This document shows, piece by piece, positions 52,901-63,630 of a stretch of DNA of 64,000 bases (positions are counted from its first letter, which is position 1; the number at the start of each line of letters is the position of its first letter). The position numbers and the translations under genes were made by a program. The DNA is from an uncultured Verrucomicrobia subdivision 3 bacterium (GTDB lineage: Bacteria; Verrucomicrobiota; Verrucomicrobiia; Limisphaerales; UBA11358). The DNA is taken from assembly GCA_903850425.1 (NCBI GenBank), contig CAINLR010000178.1, positions 1-64,000 on the forward strand. Direction: 5' to 3'. The notes beneath the pieces are model-generated. The model had not been told where the DNA came from, ran no database searches, and was given only the letters and a program-made list of their open reading frames with translations.

Positions 52901-55900
52901 GCTTTGTTGCCACTACCAATTCCACTGCGCTTCAGATTAGCGGCCTGCAGCCGGGCATGTTGCTGGATTCATTCGCCCTCACCAGCTTCGCGGCGGTCAC
53001 CAATTACGTCACCAACATGGTGGTGACGGTGAGCAACCTGTATTATCTGCCCGAGCAATCCATTGACTCGCTGATCAGCACGAGTCCGCAAGGCTGGTGG
53101 CAGTTGGAAGTCTTGGACAATCGCGCGGGCGCCACCAACAATGCCACGTTGTTGAGTTGGCAGTTGGGCTTCACGTTCGCCAACACCAACCACATTGCGC
53201 CGCCGGTGTTGCCGACCGTGACCAACTACACGATCATCGAGACCACGCTGCTGACGGTCACGAACACGGCGACGGATGCGCTCACCAATCTGACGTTGAG
53301 CTATTCGCTCTCCGGGCCGACCAATGCCGTGATCTCCACCAACGGCATCATCACCTGGACCCCGACGGAAGAGCAGGGGCCGAGCACCAACATTTTTGTG
53401 ACCACCGTTTCGGACAACAGCAATCCGGTCAATAAGTCGCAAAATTTCTTCTCGGTCATCGTGCTGGAATCCAACCTGCCGCCGGTGCTGGAGTTCCCGA
53501 CCAATACCACCGTGTTCCGCATTTTGGAAACGGCGTTGTTCATCACCAACGCGCTGGCGAGCGATCCGGATATTCCGACGAACACGCTGACGTTCGCGCT
53601 GGTCAGTGCAACCGATCAGAGCGGCCAGGCGGTCACTGGGTTGACGGTCACGTCCGACGGCACCATCCAATGGACGCCGGATGAAACGAACGGGCCGAGC
53701 ACCAACGTCATTTGGATCAGCGTCACCGACACGAATCCGCCGGCGGTGAACCAGACTTCGTTCAGCGTCACGAACAGTTTCACAATCATCGTGCTGGAAT
53801 CGAATCTGCCGCCGGTGGTCTTCCCGCCGTCGAACACGAACATTGACGAGCTAGTCCCGTGGTCCGCGCTGGCGACGGCGACCGATCCGGATATTCCCAC
53901 GAACACGCTGACATTCTCGCTGGTGGACGTGGTGCCGCCGCTGGTGGGCGCGCAGTTGACCGTGTCGCCGGCAGGCGTGATTGACTGGACGCCGGACGAA
54001 TTTCAGGGGCCGGGCGATTACACGGTTTCAATCCGGGTCACGGACTTCAATCCGTGGGCGGTGAACCAGCAATCACTGTCGGCGACCAACTCTTTCACCA
54101 TTCATGTGAACGAGGTTAACGTCGCGCCGGTCTGGCACACGCCGACGAATTATTTCGTCCTGCTGCCAGCGGTCTTCATGGCCACCAACGCGGCGACGGA
54201 CACGGATTATCCGGTGAACCCGCTGACCTATGTGCTGCTGTCCGGCCCGACGAACGCGGCGATGATTGACCCGACGAACGGCATTGTCAGTTGGCCGTCC
54301 ACCAACGGCATGGCGGGTTCCAATTATTTATTCGTCGTGGCCGTGACGGATACCAATGCCCCAGCGGTCAACCCCAAGACCTATACCGTCACCAATCAAT
54401 TCTGGGTCACGGTCATCGCCACCAACCACGCGCCCCGCTGGACGAACAGCATTGGCAACTTCACGCTGGACGAGCTGACCACGACCAATATTTTCGTCAC
54501 GGCGATTGACACGGACACGCCGCCGAACCTCCTGACCTATAAGTTGCTCAACGCGCCCGTCGGCATGACGGTGACCAACTCCGGCCCGAACGCGCTGATC
54601 ACCTGGACGCCGAGCGAGGCGCAGGGGCCGGGCGTCTATTCCAACATCCTCGTGGTGGTGAGCGACAATGTTTTCCCGAACGCGCTGACCGCAACGAATC
54701 TGCCGTTCACGGTGACGGTGAATGAAATCAATCTCGCGCCCTACTGGCTGACGAATAATCCCGGGGCCACCAACTTTGTCATGGATGAGCTGACGACGTT
54801 GACCGTGACAAACACCGCCAACGACGATGACATTCCCACCAATCTGCTGACCTACACGCTGACGGTGACGAACCTGAGCGGTGGCGCATGGCCGGTGACG
54901 AACGTGGACCTCTCCACCAACGGCATCATCACCTGGACGCCCGATGAATCGCAAGGCCCGGGCACTTATCTGTTCACCACGATTGTCACCGACACAAATC
55001 CGCCGGCGGTCAATGCGAAATCACTGAGCGCCACCAACCAGTTCACGGTGACGGTGAACGAGGTGAACACGCCGCCCGTGTGGAACTTTGACGACAATTC
55101 GGCTTTTTACATCATCCGACCCAACGTGTTTGTGCTGACCAACGCCGCGTCGGATGCCGACATTCCAACGAATGTGCTGACGTATGCGCTCGTCAGCGGT
55201 CCGACCAACTCGGCCATTGATCCGAACACCGGCGTCATCACCTGGCCATCGGCCGGCAGTGCCATCGGTCAGACCTACAACTTTGTGGCCGTGGTCACGG
55301 ACACCAATCCGCCTGCGGCCGTCCCGTCGTATTCGGTCACGAATAATTTCAGCGTCACCGTGGTGGCGTCGAACTCGCCGCCTTACTGGCCGGCACCGGT
55401 GCCCGATCAAACGTGGAATGAAATGGCCACCAACATCATCACCGTCACCGCGCTGGACACCGACCTGCCGCCGAATCACCTGACGTATTCGCTGCGCAAC
55501 GCGCCGACGGGCATGACCATTCGCACCGTGGGCGCGAACGGCGTCATCCGCTGGGTGCCGTCGGAAGTGCAAGGCCCGGGCTTCTATCCGAACATCCTGG
55601 TGGTGGTGAGCGACAATGTGTTTCCGTCGCCGGCGCTGGTGACGAACGCGCCGTTCAGCGTCACGGTCAATGAAGTGAACCGCGCGCCGCGCTTCCTCGG
55701 CACGCCGGCCAACCGTAGCGTCGCCACGGGCACCACGCTGGTCATCGCCAACCCGGCGACCGATCCGGACTTCCCGGTGAACCCGCTGACTTACTCGCTG
55801 CTGAATCCGCCGTCCGGCGCGGACGTTGATCGAAACAGCGGCCTGCTCACGTTGACACTCGATGCGGGCGTGAATGTGATCACCACCGTCGTGACGGATT

Positions 55901-57957
55901 ACAATTCGTGGGCGCTGTTCAACCAGCATCTCACCGCGACGAATTCCTTCACCGTCACGGTCACGAATGTGCCGACGGCGACGAATGCCGCGAACATCTC
56001 GCCGCTCAGCATCGTCAGCACGACCATCGGCGGCATCAACGGCTATCTGGTGAGCTGGTTCGCGCCGACGAATTACCAGTTCCACCTGCAATGGACGCCG
56101 GCGTTGCTGCCGATGAACTGGGCCAACTTCAACGGCGTGCTCAGTTTCATTGCGCCCAATTCGCCGACCAATGTTTTGTTCCAATACTTTGACGACGGCT
56201 CGCAAACCGGTGGCTTCGGTCCCGCGCGTTTCTACCGGCTGCTGCTGCTGGATTCACCCACGAACACCGCACCGTTTTTCCTGACCAATCCGGGCACGCT
56301 CCCGGCCAGTGTGGACGTGCAATTTACTTATCCCGACGCGGCCAAAGATTGGGACGTGCCGTCACAAGCTTTGACTTACCTCATCTCGAACAGTTTGGCC
56401 GGCCCCAATCTCGCCGTCATCATCAACACCGGCACCATCTACTGGACGCCCGACGCGTCGCAGGCGGGAATGACCAACGAATTGACGATCACCGTGGTTG
56501 ACAACGGCGTGCCGGCGAAGCACGCGACCCATGTGGTCAAGGTGGTGGTGGCCGCCGTTGCGACGCCGTTCGCGAGCGCGCTGCCCGCCAAATCGGTGAC
56601 GGGCACCGCGGCCCTGCTGAATGGTTTTGTCAGTCCCAACGGCACGAACAACTGCACCGCCTGGTTCGAATACGGGGCCAGCCGTTATTATGGCAGCACC
56701 ACCGCGCTGGTGAACGTCGGTGGTAGCAGTGGCGTCGTGTATCTCACCGCGCCCGTCGCGGGTCTGATCAATGGTCAGAACTACCACTACCGGCTCGTCG
56801 TGAGCAACAGCGTCGTCACCACGCGGAGCTTTGACCGTCAATTCGGCGTGGGCCATCTCTTGGATTGGGGCACCGATATTTATCACAACCAGTTTGGCAA
56901 CACCGGAGTGCCCGCCGGCCTGGGCAATGTTGCGGCGATGGACATCGGCTATGCTTCGAGTCTGGCCTTGATGCCCGATGGCACGATCGACGCGTGGGGC
57001 ATCAACTTCACTCACCTGCTCGAAGTTCCGGCCGGCTTGAACAACGCCGTGGCGCTGGCCATCGGGCGCGGGGATCACGGGGCCGGGTGTCTGGCGTTGA
57101 AGGCGGATGGCACGGTCGCCGTGTGGGGTGATAATTCTCTCAACGAGCTCTACCTGCCGGCCGGATTGAATAACGTGGTGGCCGTGTCGGCCGGGAATTT
57201 GCACAGCCTGGCGTTGAAGGCCGACGGCACCGTCGTCGCGTGGGGCGCCAGCAACATTCTTGCCTCGATTGCCGTGCCCGCCGGCCTGAGCAACGTCGTG
57301 GCGATTGCCGCCGGCGATGGTCACAACCTTGCGTTGAAAAACGACGGCACCGTCGTCGCCTGGGGCTCTGATTCAATTGGCCAAACCGAAGTGCCAGCCA
57401 GCTTGAGCAACGTCGTGGCCGTGGCTGCGGGCGGTTACAGCATTGCGTTGAAGGCCGACGGCACCGTGGTCGCGTGGGGCACGAACTATAATAACACCCT
57501 GAACACCGCGCCCGCCAGCTTGAACAACGTCGTCCAGGTCGCCTGCGGTGATTTCCACGGCCTCGCCTTGAAAGCCGACGGCTCCATCGTCGCGTGGGGC
57601 GACGACGCCTATGGCGAGCTTGATATGCCCGCCGGCGTCAGCAATGTCGTGGCCGTGGCGGCTGGTCGCTACAAGAACCTGGCCCAGATGTCGGCCAATC
57701 CCTTGAATGCCACCAACCCGCCGGCCGCCACCTTCAGCATCGGTAGCGTCAGCGCCACCGGCACCAACGGCCTCACATTGCAATGGACGGCCCCGGTCTA
57801 TGCCGCGTTCCAAGTGCGCTGGGCCACCAACCTCGTGCCGCCGATGACGTGGAATCTGGTCCCCGACGTGCTGACCTCCACCAACGGCAGCTTCCACTTC
57901 ACCGACACTAATCCGCCGTTATTGATGAAATTCTACGAACTGCTTCTGTTGCCTTAG
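46954..57957 (+). CDS. giant multidomain subtilisin-family (S8) protease with LamG, cadherin-like and RCC1 modules
   Basis: 3667 residues. An N-terminal hydrophobic segment (about 5-23) anchors or exports it. The peptidase S8 triad is complete: Asp301 in VEVNDTGIDVNHP, His341 in SGHGTHVAGI, Ser718 in GTSIAAPSVSG; a long insertion separates His and Ser. P-domain-like sandwiches lie at about 1220-1300 and 1400-1620, a LamG domain at about 1728-1943 (MSIDFWMF, WHHIAGVYDG), about ten cadherin/He_PIG-like repeats at about 2080-3005 plus one near 3110-3210 (DPDIPTNTLTF, ITWTPDE..GP), and RCC1-type repeats at about 3300-3580 (LALKADGTVVAWG). It ends with the W..RWATNL...FYELLLLP module. Thr-Asn dipeptides are extremely frequent. 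Likely a cell-surface or secreted protease of the adjacent machinery. Confidence 0.88.
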   Translation: MQRRIWILTVACLLAVGGAWLFWPHAPGVAVSASVAPAARLVHPGAAPIQFALSAATTNAHSAVVKTNPFAYRLSNTTKTVGELTVAPHAILLENALIDTAANRALDLPAHLRATAEPGAYIVQARGLVDGPFRAVLAGAGAQIVSYIPNNAYLVKLSAGGAAGLSANALVQAVLPFAPYFKLQPSLLGLAVEQKPLPSGQVLTLGLFSEGAAATVAQLEKMGGKIVATDRSPFGPIVRVQPPADWIAMVQLPGVQRVEPTRRREVANDMSRTTIGVSADTVTNVTYLGLSGSNVLVEVNDTGIDVNHPDFTTGGNPTTAGAAPIRVIGDSTNSLWDVSGHGTHVAGIIAGNGSKSINPTNVGAAARGSLTNADFRGKAPLANLFSVGFSGANDNTYVSDAYLQETPARTNALISNNSWVNGGGNVYDLSAASYDAATRDAVPGQTGPQPVLFVFAAGNNGGGADNGGGGSSDTVLSPGTAKNVITVGSLEQFRNITNTYQPLGSTNETLVWDGETSSGSQVAAYSSRGNVGVQTEGDYGRFKPDVVAPGTFVVSTRSTTWDKVAYYNRTNYHNEFSSYDLYVDTNTLAYGGANVPINAVSVRIQAVPNSHSPTPFPILPLYISSTTVPDPTDGTTYDFVSSNNVISIPPDNGGTITDIGSLLNGGFVCAVADGTNIPVNFDLRIQVVTTNDYGNLLEVLSNLNETLGPYYYYETGTSIAAPSVSGTLALMQDFFTNTLHTTPSPALLKAMLINGARLSTGYNEYMVTNSINYEGWGLVNLPNSIPSALTNTTVSVSNGVPMFFLDQSPTNVLATGDSRTYNVSVPTPAARNQMMRITLAWTDPPGNPAAGVKLVNNLDLVVTNLATGAVYYGNNLTAATTPFSVVVNSNTSPDSVNNVENVFLPVPLGTNYAVTVIGRNVTVNAVTLEQTNIVQDYALVISCGDSANTNGITVTPAVANVPGPGQPITYVGNTNSIYYNQVSGANAPWLSTNTSLFGTNSPYFTNASLSIGQTNQWHFFIVTNTTPWTNAAFIVFLPNTLAIPRLGVFAGTDANATRPEADLDMFVTSPLTDPNAGGLTNLNPVTISNCVQGVLGDATALNRGGTEFVVYSNSTLGQVYYIGVQAEDQMAAQFAFLPIFSQEPFSRADANGNQIVTGLLLPAEIPDGNNAHPGRALVMGLATMPMQVGGLTVSNAITHQNFGDLLGVLTHGTRGSAVLNNHDGLPNPVIDYTTVYNDDGLPNTRHTDGPGSLRAFRGQEAIGPWILSEIDDSMTQTGAVTGLTFIIRPHRDLRKGLITVSVPAGSWFYDYVDVPVGYTNITVVATNLPPTSVPPIVLALQFNTEPTISNNIAIVGLTNGTPPGNLISDGPPLAPGRYFVGVFNPDTIDHDVVLGAFLTFDPSAITRLNFKSAAPVPLLDDAVTYDYMYVTNTAPIQEFNVGLRVDHQRISDLAFHLISPDGSRFLLMENRGGQSTNGCGLTIITTNIIDVPANGGAAAQTNYIDTGMVSGTLPITYNFYTAPDEMTVYYGTNIAPENLILDTGFTNNPSLGGGAQNTQPETLLVTFPPPTATVSSTILTIIMNQFGNPNTNTAWWYRAGGVLTNFEYLTFTEDTNQTMTPIKFAATPLVPLTITNFVIQTNITFLTNSITLVSNSFEAPVVAGNYLAGSSADNWLVVSNQVSVIRDLTNVNAGAQFLALASGTISRSLPTQAGATNILRFAYRGPGALGLWRGENNPADSVGPNDGVLTNGAGFFHGQVNQSFSFNGAGQFVHVPAFTNLNAIGNQMSIDFWMFANASNSMNTIQGLVDTDHYGIEISPGFSARIGVNFYVDTTSGSALISSVNGGGIVVTSNAWHHIAGVYDGTKIQLYIDGLPAGSSAAASGNLQPMLATSYLSIGSDDGRTYCGCGGRYFNGLIDEATLYKRALSFAEIQAIYNAGILGKYDQAAAFPQNLAKLNLALSGVSTNLLFGSNTNWQTNTISFVATTNSTALQISGLQPGMLLDSFALTSFAAVTNYVTNMVVTVSNLYYLPEQSIDSLISTSPQGWWQLEVLDNRAGATNNATLLSWQLGFTFANTNHIAPPVLPTVTNYTIIETTLLTVTNTATDALTNLTLSYSLSGPTNAVISTNGIITWTPTEEQGPSTNIFVTTVSDNSNPVNKSQNFFSVIVLESNLPPVLEFPTNTTVFRILETALFITNALASDPDIPTNTLTFALVSATDQSGQAVTGLTVTSDGTIQWTPDETNGPSTNVIWISVTDTNPPAVNQTSFSVTNSFTIIVLESNLPPVVFPPSNTNIDELVPWSALATATDPDIPTNTLTFSLVDVVPPLVGAQLTVSPAGVIDWTPDEFQGPGDYTVSIRVTDFNPWAVNQQSLSATNSFTIHVNEVNVAPVWHTPTNYFVLLPAVFMATNAATDTDYPVNPLTYVLLSGPTNAAMIDPTNGIVSWPSTNGMAGSNYLFVVAVTDTNAPAVNPKTYTVTNQFWVTVIATNHAPRWTNSIGNFTLDELTTTNIFVTAIDTDTPPNLLTYKLLNAPVGMTVTNSGPNALITWTPSEAQGPGVYSNILVVVSDNVFPNALTATNLPFTVTVNEINLAPYWLTNNPGATNFVMDELTTLTVTNTANDDDIPTNLLTYTLTVTNLSGGAWPVTNVDLSTNGIITWTPDESQGPGTYLFTTIVTDTNPPAVNAKSLSATNQFTVTVNEVNTPPVWNFDDNSAFYIIRPNVFVLTNAASDADIPTNVLTYALVSGPTNSAIDPNTGVITWPSAGSAIGQTYNFVAVVTDTNPPAAVPSYSVTNNFSVTVVASNSPPYWPAPVPDQTWNEMATNIITVTALDTDLPPNHLTYSLRNAPTGMTIRTVGANGVIRWVPSEVQGPGFYPNILVVVSDNVFPSPALVTNAPFSVTVNEVNRAPRFLGTPANRSVATGTTLVIANPATDPDFPVNPLTYSLLNPPSGADVDRNSGLLTLTLDAGVNVITTVVTDYNSWALFNQHLTATNSFTVTVTNVPTATNAANISPLSIVSTTIGGINGYLVSWFAPTNYQFHLQWTPALLPMNWANFNGVLSFIAPNSPTNVLFQYFDDGSQTGGFGPARFYRLLLLDSPTNTAPFFLTNPGTLPASVDVQFTYPDAAKDWDVPSQALTYLISNSLAGPNLAVIINTGTIYWTPDASQAGMTNELTITVVDNGVPAKHATHVVKVVVAAVATPFASALPAKSVTGTAALLNGFVSPNGTNNCTAWFEYGASRYYGSTTALVNVGGSSGVVYLTAPVAGLINGQNYHYRLVVSNSVVTTRSFDRQFGVGHLLDWGTDIYHNQFGNTGVPAGLGNVAAMDIGYASSLALMPDGTIDAWGINFTHLLEVPAGLNNAVALAIGRGDHGAGCLALKADGTVAVWGDNSLNELYLPAGLNNVVAVSAGNLHSLALKADGTVVAWGASNILASIAVPAGLSNVVAIAAGDGHNLALKNDGTVVAWGSDSIGQTEVPASLSNVVAVAAGGYSIALKADGTVVAWGTNYNNTLNTAPASLNNVVQVACGDFHGLALKADGSIVAWGDDAYGELDMPAGVSNVVAVAAGRYKNLAQMSANPLNATNPPAATFSIGSVSATGTNGLTLQWTAPVYAAFQVRWATNLVPPMTWNLVPDVLTSTNGSFHFTDTNPPLLMKFYELLLLP

Positions 57958-57968
57958 CGGCGGGATAA

Positions 57969-57998
57969 TCCCTTCTCCGCCTCCGCAGCGGGAAGGGA
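57969..57998 (+). terminator. hairpin after the giant protease gene
   Basis: TCCCTTC (57969-57975) plus CCGC (57977-57980) pair with GCGG (57988-57991) plus GAAGGGA (57992-57998), with one bulged T and a 7-nt loop. No T-run follows, so termination is uncertain; it may be another dispersed palindrome. Confidence 0.4.
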
Positions 57999-58109
57999 GA
58001 AAAACTCTATGGTGGCGTGAAATATTGATGATCATTGCCGCAACTCCGGTTTGCTTTTCGCGCCGCTTGGCGTAGTTTCCACCTTTGGTTTGAAAGTGAA
58101 ATTCGCAAC

Positions 58110-61112
<3,003 letters not shown>

Positions 61113-61381
61113 CGGCGCGTCGGCAAACCGCCGCAAATATTTCGTTTGGTTTGCGGCTCTCTACCGAAGAGCCGCTACAGCAAGATTTCCTGCGTCCAAA
61201 ATTGCCGCGATGTTTTGGAGTGCGGCGGCCCTCCGCCGCTTTTCCCATGCAGGTCTGGCAACGCAAAAGCGGCAGGGGACTGCCGCAGTCCAAGACGCTG
61301 TCGCGCCAGCCGTCCGCCGGGAAAAATGTCAACATTCCGGCCAACTTCACCGGACATTATCTGAAGATCGTTTTGGCTTGA
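61113..61381 (+). pseudogene. duplicated uvrA 3' tail displaced by a dispersed palindromic element
   Basis: At about 61340-61381 the frame reads NFTGHYLKIVLA then stop, a close copy of the UvrA C-terminus SFTGHYLKSVLA that ends at 61112. The bases match over about 40 bp with few changes. Between the two tails lies an element with two perfect 7-bp hairpins, GCGGCGG/CCGCCGC (61222-61239) and GCGGCAG/CTGCCGC (61269-61286). The copy is only a tail without its own start, so I call it a remnant. The following 61382-61485 is AT-rich with no gene. Confidence 0.72.
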
Positions 61382-61485
61382 ACAAGAGGAATGGGCGTGA
61401 CCGCTCTCTTTATTAAAAGGAGGGGGCATCGTTTGGTATTCTCAAAAATTCAATCAATCCGTCAAAATTCTGGCCTGACTTTGAG

Positions 61486-61812
61486 TCAACCGAACGTAAA
61501 AAATGAACTCGCCATTATTGCTGTCGCCAGATTGATTTGGGTCTGCTCGTTAATTCGGCCTCGATGTAATGTGCTCCAGCAATCATACCAATCCCTAAAA
61601 TCAGGAGTCGTAGCAAAAAATATAGGAGCTACGATGTCGCGGGGTAAAGTTGGCTGGCCGTCGCAGATCTGATTCGCTTCCTTACAAAGTTGAATGAATT
61701 TTATTGTCCACTCGTTTGAGAGTAGGCCACTTTTTTCCATTTCGTCGAACGGTGACCCTGAACCGAGAACGTGGTTCGACAATCGTGCGCCAATTGAATT
61801 GAAGTCTGACAT
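61486..61812 (-). CDS. hypothetical AT-rich small protein
   Basis: 108 residues from an ATG at 61812 with a weak GGCGGA upstream. Sequence has normal globular composition (EWTIKFIQLCKEANQICDG, RDWYDCWSTLHRGRI, INLATAIMASSFF) with four cysteines, and no known domain. No signal peptide; the C-terminal helix is moderately hydrophobic. Base composition is much more AT-rich than flanking genes, suggesting acquired DNA. No partner gene is adjacent. Confidence 0.5.
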   Translation of the reverse strand: MSDFNSIGARLSNHVLGSGSPFDEMEKSGLLSNEWTIKFIQLCKEANQICDGQPTLPRDIVAPIFFATTPDFRDWYDCWSTLHRGRINEQTQINLATAIMASSFFTFG

Positions 61813-62345
61813 AGTAATCCGCCGAGCATTGGGTTAACCCGAGCCACTATTTGCTAATTCGTATAGGAGACAATCGGCCACACGCATGATCGAAAAAAGT
61901 GTTGGCGCAAATTGACGCACCGTGTCGCCTATCGCCCGGGCCATGAGGGCATCTTCCCAGAACCATCCTGCCGTGCAAGGGCAAAGCGGAGTGGCTTGGA
62001 GTGGTTTCAAAATTCAGTGGTCGCTGGAAAATGGCTTGGGCTGGTCGGGTGGAGCACCGGGTCTTGGACTGCGGCGGGAAGCGCAGCGCCACGCCGCTTT
62101 CGCGCGCTCGAATGATTCCTGCGGCGAGGATGATTCCCGCCCGTCCGAAAGTGGTGTCGCGGCTGCCGCCTTGCCCCACCGTCCGTCGGTCGGCGCACGC
62201 GGCAGGAATTCCATATAGAATATCGCCTTGGCGATGTGTGCGGCTGCGTCTATGTCAAACCGCATTCACCCGCAACGTCGAAGCGAAACCACGTCACCAC
62301 GACCGCAGTCAGAGAGGTCAGGTTCGTCCAACCCTGGCGCCGCCC
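61813..62345. other. 533-bp gap with a dispersed GC-rich element, no gene
   Basis: At about 62040-62105 lies GGACTGCGGCGGGAAGCGCA and a matching ACGCCGCTTTCG stretch, which translate as LDCGGKRSATPLSR on one strand and RESGVALRFPPQSK on the other. I recall these translations as hallmarks of a dispersed repeat in Verrucomicrobiota. The core TTGGA(C/G)TGCGGCGG also occurs in the element after uvrA. Long open frames across this region are antisense or repeat artefacts. Confidence 0.6.
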
Positions 62346-63323
62346 TCAACCAAACGCTTTCCGCAGCAGGGCGATGCTGGCGGGCACAGCGAGATTGGGA
62401 TCTTGTTTACCTTCCATTTCGAGGGAGACGTAACCGGTGTAGCCGGCGGCTGCCAAAATTTTTGCGATGCGCTGATAATCTATTTTGAGGTCATACCATT
62501 CGCCGCCGCCCGGATAGGTTTTGGCCTGCACGTAAACCGCCTTCGGCGCGATTTGCGCGAGCGCACCGTAGGCGGCTTCTTTGTAGGGCGGGAAAAGAAA
62601 ATTTCCCGTATCCATCAACGCGCCAAGCCACGGGGAATTGATGCTGTTCAAAATGCGCAGCAGCCCTTCTGGCGTGCGTGCGAGGCCCCAGTGATTTTCC
62701 AGCGCGAGCGTCACGCCACATTCCTCGGCCTTGGGCAGGCAGCGCGTGATGCCGTCAATGCACCATTTGAAACCGTCGTCCTCGGTGTGGCCCGGCAGGA
62801 TCGGCTCCACGCCGCGCTGCGCCATCAACGCGTCGAAATCTTTCGCCGTGCCCCAGCGACCGGTGTTGATGCGAATGCTCGGGCAACCCAGCGCGTCGGC
62901 CAGTTCAATGCACTTCTGCGTGTGCACCACATTTTCGGCGATGACTTCCGGTTGCGGGCTGACAAAGGTCTGGTGCGTGGAGACGCAGCAGATGTCCAGG
63001 CCGTTGCGGAACGCGTGACGCTTGAGCTTGCGCAGATAGGCGCGGTCGGCGGCGCTCAACGGCGCTTTTTCCTCCAGGTCCATTTGCCGGTGCAAAATAT
63101 CCACGGCTTCCACGCCCAACTCGGCGGCCTTGTCCATCACGGTTTCGATGGAAACTTTCGGATCGCGGAAATGCCAGTAAGAATAGGTGCAAAGGCCGAG
63201 CTTGAGCCGTTTGCGCACGGGCCGGTGATCGGCAGCGGACGCGGCGGAAATGTTTCCGGGCGAGGTGGCAGCGGCGGCGGCCAGGCCGGCGGTGAGAAGA
63301 AACGAACGGCGACTGGTTTTCAT
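62346..63323 (-). CDS. Tat-exported xylose isomerase-like TIM-barrel protein
   Basis: 325 residues. A twin-arginine signal (KTSRRSFLLTAGLAAAAA) is at residues 2-19. The mature part is a sugar phosphate isomerase/epimerase-like barrel: LGLCTYSYWHF (strand 1), VEAVDILHRQMD, ICCVSTHQTF, IRINTGRW, VTLALENHWG (Glu), GALMDTGNF (Asp), VYVQAKTYPGGG and YVSLEMEGKQDP (Glu), the expected metal-site series. Such periplasmic proteins are common in Planctomycetota and Verrucomicrobiota, probably in sugar metabolism; substrate unknown. The start at 63323 is fixed by the Tat motif. Confidence 0.88.
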   Translation of the reverse strand: MKTSRRSFLLTAGLAAAAATSPGNISAASAADHRPVRKRLKLGLCTYSYWHFRDPKVSIETVMDKAAELGVEAVDILHRQMDLEEKAPLSAADRAYLRKLKRHAFRNGLDICCVSTHQTFVSPQPEVIAENVVHTQKCIELADALGCPSIRINTGRWGTAKDFDALMAQRGVEPILPGHTEDDGFKWCIDGITRCLPKAEECGVTLALENHWGLARTPEGLLRILNSINSPWLGALMDTGNFLFPPYKEAAYGALAQIAPKAVYVQAKTYPGGGEWYDLKIDYQRIAKILAAAGYTGYVSLEMEGKQDPNLAVPASIALLRKAFG

Positions 63324-63334
63324 GGGATTCGGAA

Positions 63335-63466
63335 TTATTTGTCAGCCGCGTCGGGAACGCCAGCCTGAACAGCGTTGAACTTGCCGCCGGCGGACTGTTC
63401 CGCCCAGCGTGCTTTTATCCATGCGCCCGGGTGTTGGTTTTTTTGCACCGTGACCAATTTCTCCAT
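63335..63466 (-). CDS. candidate small protein, 43 residues
   Basis: Reads MEKLVTVQKNQHPGAWIKAR and continues to end in PDAADK. Stop is 11 bp before the Tat-protein start, so it could be the first gene of that unit. Composition is that of a soluble protein, but there is no recognised domain or strong ribosome site. The rest of the 63467-63630 gap shows no gene. Confidence 0.3.
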   Translation of the reverse strand: MEKLVTVQKNQHPGAWIKARWAEQSAGGKFNAVQAGVPDAADK

Positions 63467-63630
63467 CGGTGGTCGGAGGGCGATGCCGTTTTCCCCATAT
63501 ATCAGGGTCCGGCAAGGAACCTGCTTGAATCAGTTGTTGCCAAAAACCCGGCAGCAGCTCCCCGCTTCTTCTGTGCGTTGCACCGGATTTTTCCATCAGG
63601 CCGGATGAAGGCGGGGGCGTTATTGATCTT

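Noticed and set aside
62001-63368. A 455-residue plus-strand open frame opposite the Tat TIM-barrel gene.
   Set aside because: It begins in a dispersed repeat and runs antisense to a gene with clear motifs.
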